A DNA stretch of 64,000 bases from Zizania palustris. Taxonomy: Eukaryota > Streptophyta > Magnoliopsida > Poales > Poaceae. Below the pieces are notes generated by a model. It saw nothing but the letters and a program-made list of their open reading frames with translations, was not told the origin of the DNA and did no database searches. Where the stretch lies: positions 19,282,162 to 19,346,161 of the forward strand of contig JAAALK010000287.1 of the NCBI GenBank assembly GCA_019279435.1. Direction: 5' to 3'. Shown one piece after another: positions 30,950 through 43,367 of the stretch. The position numbers were made by a program, and so were the translations under genes. Each line of letters opens with the position of its first letter. Within the stretch, counting starts at the first letter, position 1.

Positions 30950-32011
30950 AAGATTACGTCGCCGCCGAGTAGCCGGAATACTTTCCTGAAGTTTCTCCCT
31001 CCTTTGCTGAACAAGGCAAGTCACCACCCCAATATTGAGCATATTGAATCTTGTTTTTAATTAAATATCGCTAAAACTCATAAGTTATAATTGCATTAGT
31101 CAAATGAATAACCCTACATTATATTTATCGGATCCCCGACCTTGATGTGCAAACCCAAGCCATGCTATCGAACCTGAATTCCTTGTCACCAGTATACTTA
31201 TTAATATTAGGAGTGTCCAATGTATCGACACAACTGCTATAGGCTTAAAAAATGAGTCGTACGTACTTGGATTCTGATATATGATCTCCTTATGTCTCTC
31301 ACTCCCGGTATTCTGTTGGTCTTGAAATTGGTTTGATAAGTTAGCATGGTGAGTTCCGGGTGCAAGCGAGGGCATTGATTAGTAACACCCGAGGCACCAT
31401 AAGGACCGGTCTGCGAGATTCGTCGCAAAGCACTTCCGTACCAACCATAAGTCTAGTGGGTAAATCTTAACTAGAGGTATGGGTCGTTCCAACCCGACGA
31501 AACCTATAGTGTGTGATATTGAGTTGGAGCGATTCATGCTAACGGTTTTGACATGAGTTCCTGTGACTTTGGTCATTTGACGCACCACGGTGTGCGGGAA
31601 TTAGTGCCTTGTGGGTACAGTGATACACCTCTGATCAGAGTTAAATATTTTCGAAAAGCCGAGCCCACGGTCAAGGGTGAGTGGAGTGACATCCCACAAT
31701 TAGTTTATGTTTGAGAAGTGTTGCATGATTGATTGGGCATTTAAGAACTGTCGAGCGAGGAGGGCTGACTGTATTCCTCGAGTTAGAAGAGGTTGCATCA
31801 TCCATGATTTAAAAATTTTGTATGAATAAACCCGACTCACATTAAAGGCTATAAGATAAAAATGTTCTTCTCTGCATTTTAAGCCATTACCTCCCATTGT
31901 TATTACCTTGCATTATTATTGTATTTCTCAGTGGCTTGTTGAGTACGTTTGTACTCACCCATTGAAAAAACTACTTCAGAGGCGTACTACGATGAGGATG
32001 GTCTAGAGTAG
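30950..32011 (+). other. LTR-internal split mini-ORF, copy 1 (with a stop)
   Basis: Block one (30950-31015) follows an acceptor-like CCTAG and encodes a peptide related to DYDVAEESEYFPKVPP, but has an in-frame TAG. It ends AACAAG followed by GCAAGTC, a consensus-like GC donor. Block two (31980-32011) follows ACTTCAG and reads AYYDEDGLE then stop. Joining them after the terminal G gives EAYYDEDGLE in frame. Splicing is inferred, not shown. Confidence 0.4.
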
Positions 32012-33416
32012 CAACCTAGTCAAGGAAGTGACCCTGGAGAAGATGTTCATCGAGTTTATTGTTTTCATAGTTTCTTTTATTTTAACACTTGTGTAATAAT
32101 GTTGTCCACGAGCCACGAATGCTTAACGTATGTGCGTCGTCATGTAATGAACATCTTGTAATTATTGATTTTCTATGGAATTTAAATAAAGTCTGGGTTT
32201 TATTAAATATGAGCACTACACATAGTGTCGCCGCCCAATTTTCCATCACCGCCTCTATTCCCTCTCTAGCCACCGCTCGCCGTCGCCGGAGGTCCTCGAC
32301 TGCCTCATCACCGACACCCCCGGGACCGTCATTACCTCTCCTCCGTCGGCGTCCTCTCCATTTGAGCTTACCACTTTCGGAGGACCACCGTTGCCATCGA
32401 CCCAAGAAGCTTTGCCGCCCCTCTCGTCGCTGGCCTCGCTCCGTCCTCAATGACCTCTTTCCATTTCTGCAATCATCCGAGGCCCTTAGCCCTCATCGTC
32501 GCCGCTAGCTCCGCTGCCACCCACTACCGTCGCCGGGAAAGAAGGCCCCATGTCATACCCTCGTGTGCGTGTCGCATCATCGTTCACCCACCGGATCAGA
32601 GATGAATGGTCGAGATTAAATGTTAAATTGACCGCCCGGATCAGTTTGACTCGTGCTGACCGGTATCTGTTGATCCAGACTATCCATTTTCATTTAAAGC
32701 CTCCCCGCGCGCCCTGCCGTAATCCTGGCCGTTGGATGCAGATTCGAGGGCTCCGATCGCTCTGGTGCACCGCAGCAGTACTCGGGTTCATTGGTGAACT
32801 CAGTTCACCGTGGATCGAAGTCTATTTTAATTTAAAATAAAATTCCAGAATTCATTTTAAACTTCTAAAATTCATACCTCACTCATTTTAACTCTAAATT
32901 TCACCATTCAAATTCTAGAAAATTCCTCATTTAATTCTCTACAACTTTTAAACAATTTAATTGAAATGTTTGTACTATTTATTTTATTTATTTTGATTGT
33001 TTATTTGTCTTGATTTACGTGCCGAGAAAATTACGAAGCCGCCAAGGAGTCGGAGTATTACCCCGAGGTTCCACCATCTCCATTCACTGATTAAGGCAAG
33101 TCATAACCCCAATTTTGATCATATTAAGCCTATGTTTTAATTAAATAATGCTATAACCCATATGATATAAATACATTAGATCCCATGATCTTGTGCAAAC
33201 CCAAGCCTTGTTATTGAACCTCTTTTCCTTGTCACCTTTACTATTAAATATTAGTTAGTACCCAAAGTATCGACACAATTGTTAGTAGGCTAAAAATGAG
33301 TCGTAGAATAGAATGATCACTTTTATTCTGTTATATTCCCCAATATACTTCTCATCTCTTGGTATTCTGAAACACTTAGAAAATTAGTTAAGTACAGAGG
33401 GCATTGTCGCACACGG

Positions 33417-34640
33417 AATTTGAACAGAGGGCTAGAACGAATTATGTACGGATTTTTAATGATTGAATTAATTTCTGAAATTGGGAAACGTACTGTGCGG
33501 TTACTGCTCAAAATGGGCTGGCTTGATGAATGTACCGGCTGCTTGTTTTTATTTGAAGAAAAAGAAAAGGGAACTGTGCTGATTTGGGCCGGCCTGCTAT
33601 GGAATAAAAGAAGTAAAAGAAAATGCTACTTGTGCCTGTGGGCGGGCCGAACCGGCCTAGGAACAAAAGCAGCGGCACGGCGCACGCGCGCGGGAGGCGC
33701 GACCGGACCGGCGCGTGGTCGACGGCTGGAGGACACGGTGCGGCGCATGCGTGCGGTCCACGGCGCAGGCAAGGGAGGTGGGAGGCGGGCTGGCGGCAGA
33801 TGGGCCCGCAGGTCTGAGGCGCTGCACAAACTGACGGCTGGGGCCCAGGTGACAACGGAACAGAACAGAGGAGGCTGCGAGCGGCTGGAGGTTGAACATG
33901 ATCTTCGACGGCTGAAATTTTTCGGAGCATGTTCTCTCTCAACTTAATTCCGATTGACACCAAATTTGAACTATAGGTTATAAACACTAGGACGAGATTA
34001 TCTTACGGTTGGATATAAATAGGGTCATGGTTTAATCAGAATTAAAAAGAAGTAAATACTCGACTTATGGTGATACTTTTCGTGGGATTAGGGATACTAA
34101 GAATCTAACCATGACCCCTTATCAGCATATAATGACTCGTATAAGGCTACCTAGGATGAAGCCTAAAGGGCGTCATAGTCGAACGTTGCCAGCAAGCTCC
34201 AGCGGCGTTCTGTCATGGCCGACACACAGAACTTGCACATGAGGGAATAAGGAAGATACTTCTATAAGGAATTGAGTGGAATTTATAACTCCGGTCGGAT
34301 CAGGGTGCGGCGGTGGCATCAACACGGGTCTTCGACGAAAGGTCAATTCCGGTGGTGGGGGTTGTGGAAATAGACACAATAAAGGACGTTGGTCACGTTC
34401 TCGCTATTTGCATGGAGAATGGAGCAACAAGGAAGGATATCATGACATACCCGAAAACGGCGGCGATGGGATTTTCGGTGATGCTTGCTGCAGAGCTCGA
34501 ACCACAGGAACAAGGAAGCTCAAGGGTGGTCCGAGGGCTCGCATGGAGATGTAGTAAGCTTCGACTGATGATAGGGAGCTCTTATTTGCATGGCGGCATG
34601 GGCAGCGACGTGTAGGCGATTAATGACGATGGGACGACGA
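33417..34640. other. Unassigned repeat-like DNA
   Basis: The AT-rich start gives way to a GC-rich tract (about 33650-33880) with overlapping open frames on both strands but no recognisable protein. The boundary at 33416 is abrupt relative to the preceding LTR. The stretch could be another LTR, but neither ends nor coding domains could be placed. Confidence 0.35.
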
Positions 34641-34972
34641 CACATGTCGGGGCATGGAGCGGAGTAGGTTGGGGTAGTTGGACACGACAGAACGAATGGA
34701 TGGGCTAGCGCACGCGTGCGGGTACGAGGACAATGAGGGACCGAGCGGCAAAATAAGATGCACAACGGTCCTACAGTTGCATCGTATGGGCTAAGGCAGG
34801 AGGGTGGCACATGTCGGGGCATGGAGCGGAGTAGGTTGGGGCAGTTGGAGGCGACATAATGAAGGGATGGGCTGGCGCACGCGTGCGGGTACGAGGACGA
34901 GAGTGACCGGGCGGCAAAAGAAGATGCACAACGGTCCTAAAGTTGCATCGTAAGGGCTAAGGCGAGATGGCG
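34641..34972 (+). repeat. Tandem duplication, 167-bp unit, two copies
   Basis: The unit starting CACATGTCGGGGCATGGAGC at 34641 repeats from 34808. Both contain GCACGCGTGCGGGTACGAGG, CGGCAAAA-AAGATGCACAAC and GTTGCATCGTA-GGGCTAAGG. The two copies differ by scattered substitutions and small indels. Confidence 0.9.
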
Positions 34973-36116
34973 TGCGACGACGCGATGCAGTCCTAGCAGG
35001 GCGCTCGTGTTGTGATACATAGGGCAGCATGGTCGGGTCGTGCGACTCGGGCGAGCAAGGATGACACAGTGTGGGCGAGAGGTCAACAAGGTTTGGTGGG
35101 TCCAATCAAAACAACATGCATGCATAGGAGGGCTTGCGGCGATCGGCACACGGAACAAGGAAAATGCATGGGCATGGGTGATTGGCGGGGTCGGTATGCT
35201 AGCGCTACGGGTGCCAAGGCGCGGTCGACGGTGTCACACATAGTTACCGAGTTTGGTACCACGGTTACCGAGCTGATACCAAACCAACCGTAACTAAATT
35301 GTCTACCACGATAACTGAAGTTATACTGTAATAATCGAATTTGAAACTGTTTCACAAACTGGTCTAAATTCAATTTTTGAAATGCAAAATTTGATTGAAT
35401 TTTTTCGGAAACCGTTGAGTTACCACGGTAACCGGTGTCTCAAGCCTGAAAAGTATTCAATCCTAAAATAATTTTGCTAACCCGGTTCTCTCCACTTTTT
35501 CCAGAAAACCTTCTTGCAAATTTCGAGACGTGCACGTCATATAAAATTTTTAAAATTAGAGGTTCCCATGACATAGAAAACTTGATATTTCCATGCTACA
35601 GAGTAAACTGATGTGCCTAAATAAAAGTTAAAGATTTTGAACAATAGAGTTTATAGTCAAATGCATCAAATGCAAACGAGCTTACGCGATATCTAAGTCA
35701 AAATAAGTTTAAAAATATCCATGTGTCAAAATTACAGTTTATGAAACCGCTGTAAAATTATAGTTTCTCAAACAGCCACAGCTGCACTCTCAAATCTAAC
35801 CACTTTTTCCCTCGTGTACACGAAGAGGAAGGTGATCGCCGCTGTACTAGGCTACTCCCTTTTAGTCATAAAATAAATAAGGTTATTTTAAAACAAATTT
35901 AATAACCCGTGTATTTTCACGACAAGATTTATTTCGGGTCACAAATATTTGAGGAGAGGAGCTTAATTTGGTGGGAAGAAATCATCAAGTACAAGTGCTC
36001 AAGAACTTGTCATTGAGGTTAACATGCATCCATCTATCACGTGTGATATATGGATCAATGGATCATGTGCTTCCATATCGATTTTTTTTTAAAAATAATA
36101 TATATATATATTTTTT
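34973..36116. other. Unassigned intergenic DNA
   Basis: A GC-rich beginning is followed near 35230-35430 by short reiterated GTTACCG / CCACGGTAAC motifs, then AT-rich DNA. No gene was recognised. Confidence 0.4.
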
Positions 36117-36385
36117 AAAAAAATCAAATTTGTATGTCCGTTTGAAAAATTTTCAAAAGTAACATGCGATCAACACTTAAAGTGCCGACTGATGTCACGT
36201 CAGTTCCAGTCGGCACTTCAAGTACCGACTAGATGCTGCCCCCATCAGATTCTGCGTGAAGTGCCGACTGGAGCTGATGTGGAACCAGTCGGCATTTGAA
36301 GTGCCGACTGGAGCTGACATGGCATCCAGTCACCGCATGCTACTTTTGTAAATTTTTCAAATGGACATACATATTTGATTTTTTT
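36117..36385. mobile_element. Fold-back MITE with internal hairpin repeats
   Basis: The left arm (36117-36168, AAATCAAATTTGTATGTCCG ... AACATGCG) is reverse complementary with few mismatches to 36334-36385 (CGCATGCTACTTTTG ... CATATTTGATTT). Between them, AAGTGCCGACTG and CAGTCGGCACTT form a perfect 12-bp hairpin (36179-36220), and further AGTGCCGACTGG copies follow. No target duplication could be read in the AT-rich flanks. Confidence 0.7.
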
Positions 36386-38953
36386 TAAAATTCATCCATA
36401 TCTCTATTTTTTGGCCTATTTTGGCAAGTCCCCGCGTGTTTGGCAAGTTCGCCAGAAATAGAAGGCAAGCTTCAGCTTCCCTTCGGTTTCCTTGCCATAA
36501 CAACGCCAGCGAGCTCCTATAAAAGTCCTCGACCCTCACCGCACTCCGGCCACTCAAATCTAGCCCAAGCCACGCTCTCCCAAGACCGCTGCCCATTTTC
36601 TTGTTCCTTTGCTCTGCTCCACCTCCGGTCGCCGATCGCCGATGACTCAGGCCCCCGCTACCCTCACCGACGCCACCGCCAGGACCGTCATCACGTCCAC
36701 TACTCCGGCCCCACCTTTATTGAGCCAGATCGTCGTCGGAACACCGTCGCCACCACCAACCCAAAGGCCTTCACCGCCTACTCTCGTCGCTGACCGCCGC
36801 CACTGCACCGTCGTCATCACCACCGGTACGCCCGAGTTCTCTTAGTCCCCCTGGTCCCGTTTTAAGCCTTAGCTTGGCCAATTAACCGTTGCTGGAATTC
36901 ATCGCCGTTGCACCGCCGGAGATGGGGACGAAGGGTAGAATACCCTCGGTGTCGCGTGTCATGCCGGACGCGCCCTCGGCCGTTCGATCCGAGATGGATG
37001 GCTGGGATTATAACCCGCACGGGATTAATCTGGGCCATCCATCCGGTCAAACCGGTATCGAGCCCTATCAGTCATTGATCATCACTTAACGCCCCCGCCT
37101 CACTGACAGCCGTCCGATCTGGATCCTACGGTTCATATTGGCCCGGTCCACGCGCACAGTGCACTGGTCCATGGTGAGCCTGGCTCACCGTGGACCAGAA
37201 CCCATTTTCAGTTTAAATAAAAATCCAGAAAAATAGTTTAAACTTTAAAAATTCATATCTTGCTCAATTTAACTCCAAATTTGACCATTAAAATTCTGGA
37301 AAATTTGTATTTTTATTCTCTACACATTTATGCAATAAAAACAGTATGTTTATTTTGCACATTTTATTCTTATTTAATAATAAAGTAAAACCCCTTTAGG
37401 GTAAATACTTATTTCAATAAATAAAATTCAGAAACCCCATAAAAACCAATCTGAAATATTTAGGCAAATATTTTCAGAATATTAAAGGCTTTATTCCCTT
37501 TGTTTATACCAACAAAAACCTATATGCTTGCTCTTGTGATGTTTTGATTGTTTATTGAATGTCGTATTTATTTTCCGTATCGAGTAGACTACGACGCCAT
37601 CGAGGATCCAGAGTTCTACCCCGAGGTTCCACCTTCACCATTCGTGGATCAAGGCAAGTCACAAACCCCAAGTTGATCATATTTGAGCCCAGTTTTTCAT
37701 AACTACCGCTATAACTCATAGGAATTAAATATTGCATTAGTCTAATCTCAAGCCCTAAATTATATTTATTAGATCTCCGTCCTTGTGTGTAAACCCAAGC
37801 CATGCTTATTGAGCCTAAACTCCTTGTCACCTTTAAATATTATATTAGCTAGTATCCAATGTATCGACACAACTACTATAGGATAAAAGAACGAGTCGTA
37901 GATAGTTGGATTCTACTATATGTTTTCCCTGTTATTCTCGTCTTTGGATTCTGTTGGAGTTGGCTATGTTTTAAGTATGGTGGGTTCCGGGTGCAAGATG
38001 GGGCATTGGATGGTCGCACCCGGGGCACTATAAGGACAAATCTGTGGGATCTGTTGCAAAGCACTTCCATACTAACCACAAGTCTAATGGGTAAGTCCTA
38101 ACTAGAGGTATGGATCATACCAACTTGAAGCACCATAGTGGAGGGGGCAAGGGGAAACCTACGGGTGACTTGTACCGACAAGGCTCAAGGGGGGTATGTT
38201 GTTGGCCCGACGCGTCGGGGCACTATATGAAACCTATAAGAGGGTGTTATCAAATTGGTGCGTTCCATGCTAAAGGTTTTGGCACGAGTTCCCGTGGTAT
38301 GGGTCATCTCGTTACACTTTGGTGTGAGGGACGAGTGCGTGCCTTGTGGGTACAGTAGTACACCTCTGATCAGAGTATAATCTTTTCGAAAAGCCATGCC
38401 CACGGTCAAGGGCGGGTTGGGCAATGTTCACTGCAGTTAGTTTATTATTGTTGTGATTGATCATGTGATTCATGGCATGTTAGGACTGTTGAGCGAGGGC
38501 GAGCTGACTGTACCCCTCGAGTTAGAAGATGATGCATTACACATGTTTAATTTCCAGTACTAATAACCTTCTTACATTAAATGACTTACAAATATGCTTT
38601 TCCGCAAAAGTAGCCACTACCTTCCTTGTTATTACTCTGCATTAAACTTGCATTCGGTGGCTTTCTAAGTACGATTGTACTCACCCCCATTGACTTACAC
38701 CACCAGAGGTCGTCTACTATAAGGAGGATGAAGGTCTGGAGTAGCGACCCAGTCAAGGCGAGACTGGAAGGAGGCGTTCATCTAGGAGATTTATTTTATT
38801 AGTTTCTCTTTGATTTAACTCTTTTGTAATAATATGGTCTACGAACCATGAATGATTGGCGTATTGTACGCAGTCGTGTGATGAACGTCTTGTTTTATTG
38901 ATTTTCTATGGAATTTCAATAAAGTCCAGGTTTTATTAAATCTGGGCGTTACA
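36386..38953 (+). mobile_element. 5'-truncated solo LTR of the long-LTR Gypsy-type family
   Basis: It aligns in order with the LTRs at 29065 and 57289: TATAAAAG box (36518-36525), conserved peptide block (37585-37653), TGTATCGACACAACTACTATAGG, GTACAGTAGTACACCTCTGA, GATTGTACTCACC and a terminal mini-ORF. It ends CAATAAAGTCCAGG...GGGCGTTACA at 38953. The TG start and U3 part are missing, presumably lost at the MITE side. No target duplication is seen. Confidence 0.7.
37585..38744 (+). other. LTR-internal split mini-ORF, copy 2 (open)
   Basis: Block one (37585-37653) reads DYDAIEDPEFYPEVPPSPF then VDQ without a stop and ends CAAG before GCAAGTC. Block two (38707-38744) follows CACCAG and reads, with the borrowed G, EVVYYKEDEGLE then TAG. 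The putative intron is 1053 bp with GC...AG ends. The phase is the same as in the copies at 30950 and 59340. Confidence 0.45.
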
Positions 38954-38981
38954 CTAAGGTACTCTTGAATAATATAATTTA

Positions 38982-39178
38982 GGGTTAATTTCCACCATGC
39001 CACAGTTATTGCCAACAACGCTAGAAGTGTCATTAAAATTTTGACATTTGCTCATATGCCATTATTTTTTGTCGTTCGATGCCTATATGCCATTTTATAC
39101 CCGAGCTGGTGATATGGGCCCATCTATAGGTGACTCATTTTCCATATTGCCATGTTTTTCCTCACTAACCATTACATG
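38982..39178. repeat. MULE left terminal inverted repeat
   Basis: It starts GGGTTAATTTCCACCATGCC and extends to ACCATTACATG. It pairs with 52938-53136 with several substitutions and small indels. Confidence 0.8.
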
Positions 39179-39799
39179 CCATTACTCCCCACCATACAGA
39201 ATCCCCACTCTCGCACCAAACAAAATCCCACTCCCGCACCAAACAGAATCCCCACTCTCACTACTCCCATGACAACGCCTGTCTGTGATGGACCCTAGCA
39301 ACTAGCGATGGAGAAGTCCAATGCGGTGAACCAACTGCCGGCACTGGAGGTCAATGAATTCAAGTACACGCCCTGGTCCCCATTCACGCGCACAAGAGTA
39401 GTATAGTTAGGGTTAGAAGCAGTAGCACAATTTGTCATGTTAGGGTTAAAATGTTGTGTTTTTTGCGGGATTTAGTGATTCTTGATGATTGTTACTTGTA
39501 TGTATGGATGTAATATGTTGCATTTGCTAAATCATTTAGGAATTGGTTGTTCGGGTTAGAGATAAACTACTCAGCAATCATCTGAACCGATTTGTTCGGT
39601 AGAAAAACTTATGCTATCGACAAAGTCTCCAATTGGGAGATGGAGCTAGGTAGTATTACACTAGATATGCTTACATCTAGTATAAGAAAGGAATTGCAAT
39701 TGTCAAGCACTGAATATTGTCAATTTTGGTTTTTTTGACAAGAATATAGGTGAAGATGTAAATGTTCTTAGTGAGCAACACATAAGTGAACTAAGTGAA

Positions 39800-41344
39800 A
39801 TGTATACAACAGAGATGAAGTGTCAAATAATTATTGGAGTATTTGACACTGCAGATGTAGAGCCTAATATTGATGTATTAGTTCCCATTTTAGTTGTGCT
39901 TCTACCTATTGAGGCACCTGTTGGTGACAATCCACCTAGTGATCCAACTAGGGTTGATATTTCAGTTGATGAGGCACATGTGGGCAACAATGTTGAGGAA
40001 TATGTGGGAATTGATGATTAGTTCATATACTTATCAGTACCCACTGACCCACAGCCTGAAGTAGATGACCAACATCCTAAACCTAGTGATTAGGCTGAAC
40101 TATACCCATAGGCTGGCCCATCCTTAGTTCATACTGATACAAATGTCAATGATGTAGATCCTAAAGGCCCCAATATCCAACATGACCCTGAGAACCCATC
40201 ATATGTGAAGGGAGCACTATTTCCTAACATCAAGGCATTTAGGAAAGCTATAAGACACCATGCAATTGTGGTAGGGTTTGAGTTTGCAAACATCAAAACA
40301 GATCTATCAAGTTTCATTGCTAGTTATGCACATAGCACATTCCCATGTAGGATCCATGTTTCTAGGCTTGCTAGACGCACTACAATTAGGATATATGTTA
40401 GGTTTTATTTAATTTTGTTTGTTAGCTTAAATATGTTTGTAGTTTTAATTCAATTATGTTAATTGGTACTTGTAGATTAAAGTTCTGCCTGCTGCACACA
40501 CTAGTATAATAGTAAAGCTAGTGGATGGCAAGATGGCAAGTAAAAATTGGGTGACAGATAGATTGACTGACTACTTGAAAGCCAACCCAAGTAAGGGGCA
40601 AAGGAAGTTAGGGAGAAGCTACAATTGAAATATGGTATAAACTTAAAATATTGTAAGGCCTAGAAAAGTATGAAACTTGTCGTAGATAAGATACATGGCA
40701 CACATGAAGAAATCTTCCAAGAGTTATTCAATTGGAAGGCTTAGATAGAGATTTCTTAGCCTTGAAGTATAATTGTGATAGAGGTTGAGAAGATTAGAGA
40801 AGACATTTGCTTCAAGAGAATTTTTGTTGCACTTAGGCCATGCATAGATGGCTTCTTGGCCGGTTGTAGACCATATTTTGGCCACAATTGGTTGTATAAT
40901 GTGGCTTTTGTTGTTTTTCACTCAGAGACAGAAGACAACTGGTGCTGGTTCATGGAGAACTTGAAAGTGCTATTGCTTCATGTGAGGGCCTAGTAATCTC
41001 AATTAATACATGTAAAGGGCTAGAAATAGCAATTAGAAAGGTTTTTCCAATAGTTGTACATAGAGAATGCATGAAACATCTTTACGGTAACTTCATCAAG
41101 CATTTTAAGGAGATGTCTTCACCCAACATTTGTATGCAGCAGCTAGGAGCTACATAGAGACCTAGTTCATATGACATATAGGGAAAAATTTATGAGCACT
41201 ATCCTAGTTCCATAGAGTACCTTGATAGTAATCATAATAGGATTTGGTACAGATATGGGTTCTCAGAGCTAAGCAAGTGTGATTACTTGACAAATAATGT
41301 GTCAGAGAGATTCAATTGCCAAATCAAGAACTTTAGGGCCTTGC
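39800..41344 (+). pseudogene. MULE transposase pseudogene, main part
   Basis: An acidic N-terminal stretch (39800-40021) is followed at 40205 by a MuDR N-terminal-type segment: FPNIKAFRKAIRHHAIVVGF then FEFANIK and CRIHVSRLARRTT. An intron-like gap (about 40398-40470) precedes VDGKMASKNWVTDRLTDYLK. After frameshifts come a transposase-core-like region, FVALRPCIDGFLAGCRPYF, NVAFVVFHSETEDNWCWFM, and a VVHRECMKHLYGNFIKHFK helix. It is broken by several stops and frame changes and then by copia-2 at CTTGC (41340-41344). It cannot make a functional transposase. Confidence 0.7.
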
Positions 41345-43367
41345 TGTAGGACCGAAAGTAGCGACCAGAGGGGGGGGGGGTGAATGGGCGCCTTAAAAAT
41401 TCTTTCGAATCAATGGCCTGTTCCCAATACCCAACGCACCTCAAAATACTATGCAGCAGAAAATAAACAGAAGGCCTAAGTCTAAAGGTTTCTAACCTAG
41501 AAGCAACTGAAGATAAACAGTGTAAAACTAAAGTGGTGCAACTAGGCAGATGAACAATTTGTAACAGGCCTAAACTTCTCAATGAAATGATCTAAGTATG
41601 TATAAAATGAAAAGAGAAGTTACTGTCCAAATTTGTCTCCTGTTCGGAACTTGGCGAAGCCCCCTTCGCACGTCGAGGTCTGCTTCGGAGATTGGTGACG
41701 GAGTCTGTCCGAGATGCCGAAGGTGACACGGTCTAGCCTAGTTCGAAGTGGCAAGATGCGAAGTGTGCTTCAAAGCGAAGTATGACAATGCCGGAGCCTG
41801 GTTCGAAGTATGTACTTCGAAGTCAAGGCTTCGAATACAGCTTCGAACCAAGAGCTTCGAAGCAAAGTGACAGAGTCGGAGCCTACTTCGAAGTGTGCAC
41901 TTCGAAGACAAAACTTCGAACACAACTTTGAACCGAAAGCTTCGAAGCAAAACCTTCAAACAGAAAGCTTCAAACACAACACACAAAAGGAGAACCTTCG
42001 AACAAAGAAGCGAAGTTTGTCACACGACAGAAAATCAAGTCCGAAGCCTACACTCTATCTTCGAACAGGGAAAGCTTCGGAAGGAGAATCGAAGGTTGAC
42101 ACGCCACAAGGTAATCAAATCGAAGTCTATCAGAAATGACAAGCTTCGAACCCAACTTCGAAGCCTACCGAAGTGTGGACTTCGAACAACTAGATTCGGA
42201 GTATGTTGTTCGAAGTATGCGATGCTGTCCGTTCACAAAAATACTTCGAAGCTTATCAACACAGACCGCACACCGAAAATCGAAGATTGAGCGAAGCCTT
42301 CGAAGATGCTAAGTCGAAGCCTGTCTCACGGAGCTGAGGGGCTTCGAACAGAGAAAGACTTCGCTAGAGACACAGCCAGAAAAGGTAATAGACCCTGTCA
42401 GCTTCGATCAAAAAGCTGTGCAGTAGAAGGTGAAAAGCTGCACAGAACACTGTAGCTGCAGGGAAGTAGTACTACTTGCAACAGCAAGAACTAGTACTAC
42501 TAGAGTGAAGAACACACCCAGCCGAAGCCTCCAAAGCCTCAAAAATCACGGGAAAACTTGCTATGCTAATGAAATGCAGCCATTTAAAACCTTTGCAGAT
42601 GCAGCACACAATGAAATAGGTCATTTACTGCAACAATAAAAGCAAAGCATTAAACACAGGAGCAAATGCTTCCTGGCGGCGCAAGCAGGGAACCAAGAGA
42701 GGAGAGAGGCAATGCAAGAGACAAAAAGTGACCCAAATAGAGGATTTGATTTCAGCACAAAGGGGTAGTCCAAACCCTAGGGATTGGGGTCCTATTTATA
42801 GGCAGCCCAACACTAGGAATATTCTACCAGCCCCTTAGGGTTTTTACAGACTCAAAAATAAAGGAAAAGACTCTACTGCCCTTAGGAATTTTTACAGACA
42901 CAACTGACTGACTGTGGGCCTAGAGTTACAGATGACATATCTGGAAGCTAAGTTTTCGTAGCGACTACGACTTCTCTTCTGGACAGTCGGATACAGAATC
43001 AATGGTTGTCAGTTTTACGCCGAAACTGACAAAGCCTCCACCAGCTTTGCACCAGGTACCCGGATTGGGCCGGCCCGACTCCGCAGCTCTCTCAGCCCGG
43101 CAATCGCTCACCGCCCGTGTACCTGAGTCAGTCCTGGTCAACAGCCCAGTGGGTCTTCTACTGCTTCTGGCCCATGCACCCGGATTGGGCCAGCCCGACT
43201 TCGCAGCCTCCTCTGCCCGATAGTCGCTCGCTGCCCGTGTACCTGAGTCACACGCGGCCCATGAAACAGCAGATCTCTTCTTCTTCTTTAGTCCTCGTTG
43301 ACTATCGTTGACAATGACTCATCACTTCTGGAGCCATGAAGCCCACGCTATTCAGCATGGCTCCTCA
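41345..43367 (-). repeat. Copia-2 3' LTR
   Basis: 2023 bp. It contains a dense array of CTTCGAA/TTCGAAG palindromes between about 41650 and 42360 and is followed on the inner side by a polypurine tract. Confidence 0.95.

Larger units (their letters stand above)
29065..32220 (+). mobile_element. Solo LTR of a long-LTR Gypsy-type family, 3.16 kb
   Basis: It starts TGGTAACATCCCTAAATTTT, ends GAGCACTACA and has TG...CA borders. CATA is repeated on each side (29061-29064 and 32221-32224), a degraded target duplication. Each internal landmark occurs once: a TATAAAAG box at 29818-29825, the conserved peptide block at 30950-31015, the GTACAGTGATACACCTCTGA motif, and the GTTTGTACTCACC/terminal mini-ORF block near 31947-32011. 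It therefore reads as a single LTR left by unequal recombination, inserted in the 3' LTR of the gag-only relic. Confidence 0.75.
25340..33416 (+). mobile_element. Gag-only Gypsy-type retroelement relic with nested insertions
   Basis: The 5' LTR starts TGTAACACCCCGATTTTTC at 25340 and loses similarity to the 3' LTR at about 26462, so its 3' half and the primer site are deleted. A broken gag follows, then the purine tract AAGGGGTAGGA and the 3' LTR at 28104, whose first bases are TATAACACCC. That LTR is split by a solo LTR at 29065-32220, resumes at 32221 and fades at about 33416. No protease, RT or integrase remains between gag and the 3' LTR, so the element was non-autonomous before or after insertion. 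Confidence 0.75.
28104..33416 (+). repeat. 3' LTR of the gag-only relic, interrupted by a solo LTR
   Basis: Part one is 28104-29064; part two is 32221 to about 33416, resuming with GTCGCCGCCCAATTTTCCATC exactly where the 5' LTR predicts. Part two contains the conserved LTR peptide block (33027-33095), here ending in a stop codon just before GGCAAGTC. The terminal third is missing. Confidence 0.7.

Noticed and set aside
33420..33987. 175- and 159-residue overlapping frames on opposite strands
   Set aside because: GC-rich low-complexity sequence with arginine/proline/alanine bias and no recognised family. Neither strand is favoured.
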